Source: Solea solea (Eukaryota > Chordata > Actinopteri > Pleuronectiformes > Soleidae). Taken from it: DNA of 64,000 nucleotides. Made by a program: the position numbers and the translations under genes. Below, one piece after another: positions 60,640 through 64,000 of this stretch; position 1 is the first letter of the stretch, and each line of letters starts with the position of its first letter. Location of the stretch: the NCBI RefSeq assembly GCF_958295425.1, contig NC_081140.1:8935698-8999697 (forward strand), in the 5' to 3' direction. The notes under the pieces are model-generated. The model was not told the origin of the DNA. It searched no databases and worked only from the letters and a program-made list of their open reading frames with translations.

Positions 60640-61479
60640 ACACATATGCACACACACATACAGAGAGGTTTGCGCAGCTATTCTTCTTAGGACACGGCAT
60701 GACTTTTATTCATATAGACCAGTTTCTTAGTATGCCTGTGGCCAGCTGGGAGGGAATGGAGCTTGTAACAGGAGGATTGCTATATCAAATCCTGGGACAA
60801 GTCAAGGGGTGTGATGCTACTGTGTAAGGAATCAAACCCCAATTGTTCCCCAGGTGTAGATGTGTGTTACCCACTGTTCCTTTACCCCAGGGGTGTCAAA
60901 CTCATTTTAGGGTCACATACAGCACAATTTAAATAAATAAACCTATGAAGAACAAGAACTCCAAGTTTTTCCCCTTTGTTTTACATTTAATGAAGTATCT
61001 TTTTTACAAAAAGATTAACTTATTATTATAAATAAGTGCAATTCCGACAATATTACACATGTGCATTACGACTTACAGATCACAGTGAGTCTACAAGGGC
61101 ACAAACATTACTAAATTTTAGTCACAGGTATCTGGAACTGAAAAATATACTACTTTGACAAATTCATCTCGCGGGCCTTACATTTGACACCCCTGCTCTA
61201 CCCTATGTTTGAGTTTACTACTGGCGTGTAATAACAATGGGTTAAATGTAGAAGTAAAACCCGCTATCTATGCAAATGTTAGAAATTCTAAATTAGGTTC
61301 TGCCTCATTAGGCCCAGCTTTTGGTCTCCATGAGGACTACTGATCTTGACAAGGTCAGTGTTTATGCCAGAAAAGGTCCTAAAGAGGTAACAAAGCGCGC
61401 ACGCACACACACACACACACACTAATGAGAGCGAGATGAGGTGGTAGTGCTTGGGTCTAACTTTCACACAAAGGGCCAT

Positions 61480-61516
<37 letters not shown>

Positions 61517-61870
61517 ACCCAGTTGAAAGTTAGCTGGAGAAAATTACCCTCACAACTGCTGCTAAGTAACTACAACACACCCAAAAACACACAAACATGC
61601 ATGTACACACATTCACCTGCACACATAGGTTTTTGCAGCTATACTTATAAGGACACAGCATTGACTTCCACTCAAATAAAAAAAACACACTATCACAAAC
61701 CTTCTAACCATAACCAGTTAAAGTCATACCTTTATCACAACTCACATCTCATCGCCTCAGAAATTAGTTTCTGCCTCAGTCGGACCAGGGTTTGGTCTCT
61801 ATGAGGACTACTGGTCTTAACAAGGTAAGTGTATATGCCAGAAAAGGTCCTAAAGAGATACCAAATTGTG
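60640..61870. repeat. Cluster of a teleost dispersed repeat
   Basis: Two related segments with 'tttggtctc(c/t)atgaggactactg' and 'gccagaaaaggtcctaaaga' lie at 61,289-61,390 and 61,759-61,865. Matching pieces with 'gcagctat(t/a)cttcttaggacac'-type sequence lie at 60,660-60,730 and 61,630-61,690. A copy in opposite orientation is at 49,894-50,045. (CA)n tracts at 61,404-61,422 and 61,482-61,513 sit inside. Confidence 0.65.
60888..61195. mobile_element. 308-bp hAT-like MITE
   Basis: Inverted ends CAGGGGTGTCAAA, with flanks CTTTACCC (60,880-60,887) and CTCTACCC (61,196-61,203), a 7/8 match to an 8-bp target duplication as made by hAT transposases. Internal sequence has no coding capacity. Confidence 0.8.
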
Positions 61871-63184
61871 TATACATTTGTACATATTCGTACACTTTTC
61901 TCTCCAGTCCATCTTGTTATACAATATATTTGCATAAAAAAAATATAGACGCAACTCACTTCCATGTGAAACCCCTCTTGCTCATACATAATGTGTGCGT
62001 GTGCGTGTGTAAGACATGGCAGAAGTACACGGTTTATGAGGAAGCGCCACATTACGGATGAATCACATGCCATAAATGAAAGATAAACTCTGAAATGTCA
62101 GTGTCATATAAATCAAATGATGATCCCAGAAAGCAAATAAAAATAAGTGTCATCACTCGGGCTTGGCGTTCAGGATTTGCCATTGTAAGGCGGTTATTAT
62201 TGCCGTTGAGTGCGTCTCTGTTGGGCCAGGCATCTATAAAATTGACCCTGTATTGTTTCTTGGTGTGACTCCTTTATTCTGACGTGTGACAGGTTTATTA
62301 GAAATTCAGTTGCCTCTCATGGACTTCTGTTTCCCATGTCATTACCAGCTGGTAGTAAGGATCCTTCACTCATTGTGTTGTTGCTGCTGTCATTTTAGAG
62401 AGATTTGTTTATATGAAATCAAACTTTAATTGATGGGGGGGGGGAGTGGGGTCTGAGATGTTTGTTTGGTTACACGTCCTGTTTGTATTCATTATACTGT
62501 AACTGAAAGATCTAATCTGTGTTTAGACCCCAAATGTGAGTGTGTTGTGATGAGGTACAGACACTTAGTCTCATTTTGATCGGTGAAGTAATGGTTTTCA
62601 TTTGTTTTTTTAAAGCATATAAACTGTCTTTATGTTGGCACTCACATTTTACCAGCTGTCATCCTTTCCCCGTTCTAACGGCACAATTTAGCATTTTGAG
62701 GCTCTTCTCTTTATCTGTCAACATATTAACCATGCCCCTCCCCCCACTTTCTTTGGTGTTATTTTCCAGTAACCTTATTTTCCTTCTCACAATTCACTCT
62801 CACAGTTTCCTCATCTGTCCATTGGCTTCATCTTGAGATCTGGACAACAAAGTAAACTATGGCAAATTCGTATAACGATAAGTTTATTTTTATCAGTCTA
62901 ACATCTTGATGATAACAGAGTAAGTGATAATGCTGCTCCAACACAAAGAGAAGTAAGATCCTCTTTAATCTGAGTAGGTGGATTTTGAAGGAAAGCAATC
63001 TAACGGTGATTATCAGAAATTAATCTGTTTTCATTGATTATAATCTTTTTAAATAAATTAAATAAAAGTCAGAACTTTTCACTTTCAATGCGCTGTATGA
63101 AAGTGTGATTGTATGGGTGTGAATGGGTTGGCTGGTGTGTCACACAGAGCTGCTACTACCGGAGTCCCCGCCTTTCATTTCATT

Positions 63185-63300
63185 CATTCACCCATTCACA
63201 CCCCCGTGTGAATGGGTGAATGGCAAAACTGTAGTGTAAAGCAGCTTTGAGTGGTCATCACGACTAAAAAAGCGCTATATAAATAGAGACCATTTACCAT
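63185..63300 (+). repeat. SINE 3' part with perfect foldback
   Basis: A 17-bp perfect inverted repeat, arms 63,185-63,201 and 63,206-63,222 around four C, is followed by the SINE-like segment 'gtagtgtaaagcagctttga' and 'gtggtcatcacgac' ending at 'gagaccatttacc'. Same family as the copy at 31.0 kb. Confidence 0.7.
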
Positions 63301-64000
63301 TTATACACAAACCTGCGCTAAGTGATTTACAGAGGGGTTTCAGTAACATAAATCAATAAAACTCTCAGCCCAGTAATTTATGTGTTCATTCAGTGTTCCT
63401 CTTTCTGTTCCACTCACACCCCATTTATTCTATAGTGTGTACTGTATGTCAGCGCAGCAGTGGCCTCTTGTAGTAAATCATATACTAATACACTGTAGGG
63501 CCAGTGTGGAATGACCTACATTCATAATACATTTATTAATGATCTATTTTTTAATCATTATTATTATCATTATCAACAAATCCCATTTGAAGAAAAAATG
63601 TTCTTAATGTTTCCCATATTTCCATAAATAAGGAGCGTAAATAGTTTATTATGACTCCAAGTTAGTAATCAATCTTAATCCACCAGTGAAAATCTTCCAC
63701 GTCAAAATGCTGTTTTCAAATGTTTGTGTAAATGACTTGTGTTTCGTATTTGTGACTTTCTATTTGCATTTGTGGACAATCACAAAATAAACTACGTGAG
63801 CATTTTTTTTTAAAAAAACATCAACAATCTTTTCAAAGGAATTGTCTGACATTTACTTTGGATGAATGAAAAACTAACGTGAAAACAAAGAAACACAAAA
63901 GAGAAGACATTTTCAATGTTGTGATATTTCATGTTCCCTATTCAAGTCTGTCTTTTTCTGTCCAATTGAGCTTTTTGTGTCTTTGTTTGGATATAACTTT

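Larger units (their letters stand above)
57357..64000. other. Region upstream of rap1gap2 exon 1
   Basis: No coding exon is recognised. Pyrimidine-rich DNA at 57,850-58,110 lies just upstream of the exon in transcription direction and could be promoter. Further on are an RFX-like site (59,624-59,637), a hAT-like MITE (60,888-61,195), dispersed repeats (60.6-61.9 kb), (CA)n tracts and a SINE-derived foldback (63.2 kb). Confidence 0.7.

Overview
This window looks like nuclear DNA of a teleost fish, probably a percomorph-type genome. The genes are split by GT-AG introns and encode vertebrate protein families. The non-coding DNA carries (CA)n microsatellites, tRNA-derived SINEs and short hAT-like and other terminal-inverted-repeat elements typical of fish. 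Nothing suggests bacterial, phage or viral sequence. Almost all reported open frames are chance frames or parts of exons, so I rebuilt the genes exon by exon from splice sites, reading phase and remembered family sequences. No database search was possible.

Three protein genes are supported. (1) Positions 1 to about 13,050, minus strand: blmh, bleomycin hydrolase, a papain-fold aminopeptidase. Ten coding exons are present (about 363 of roughly 455 residues). The catalytic Cys lies inside, and the catalytic His and Asn fall beyond the left edge. (2) 15,364-17,731, plus strand: a complete five-exon gene for a 250-residue immune receptor with signal peptide, one Ig domain, one membrane segment and three tail tyrosine motifs. 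It is best read as a fish BTLA-like inhibitory receptor. (3) 57,356 down to 20,689, minus strand, with 3' UTR possibly reaching about 18,080: rap1gap2, a Rap1 GTPase-activating protein. Twenty-two coding exons join in frame into 725 residues, with the RapGAP catalytic core encoded around 26,549-31,547.

blmh and the BTLA-like gene are divergent. The BTLA-like gene and rap1gap2 converge tail to tail, with opposing AATAAA signals four bases apart near 18.1 kb. I see no functional link between the three genes; the arrangement is synteny, not an operon.

The most interesting observation is an unassigned exon-like unit at 24,122-24,226 in a rap1gap2 intron. It has a good acceptor, is in phase with the exon before it, encodes 34 mostly hydrophobic residues, then a stop, and has AATAAA just downstream. 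It could give a shorter, tail-anchored membrane form of the RapGAP. Also notable are a RapGAP N-terminus unlike the mammalian one I know, apparent absence of the exon completing the GoLoco-like motif, and several well-bounded mobile elements (33.4, 18.7, 60.9 and 13.5 kb). The large rap1gap2 introns (35.7-42.8 and 42.9-57.2 kb) and the region 57.4-64 kb show no further recognisable genes.
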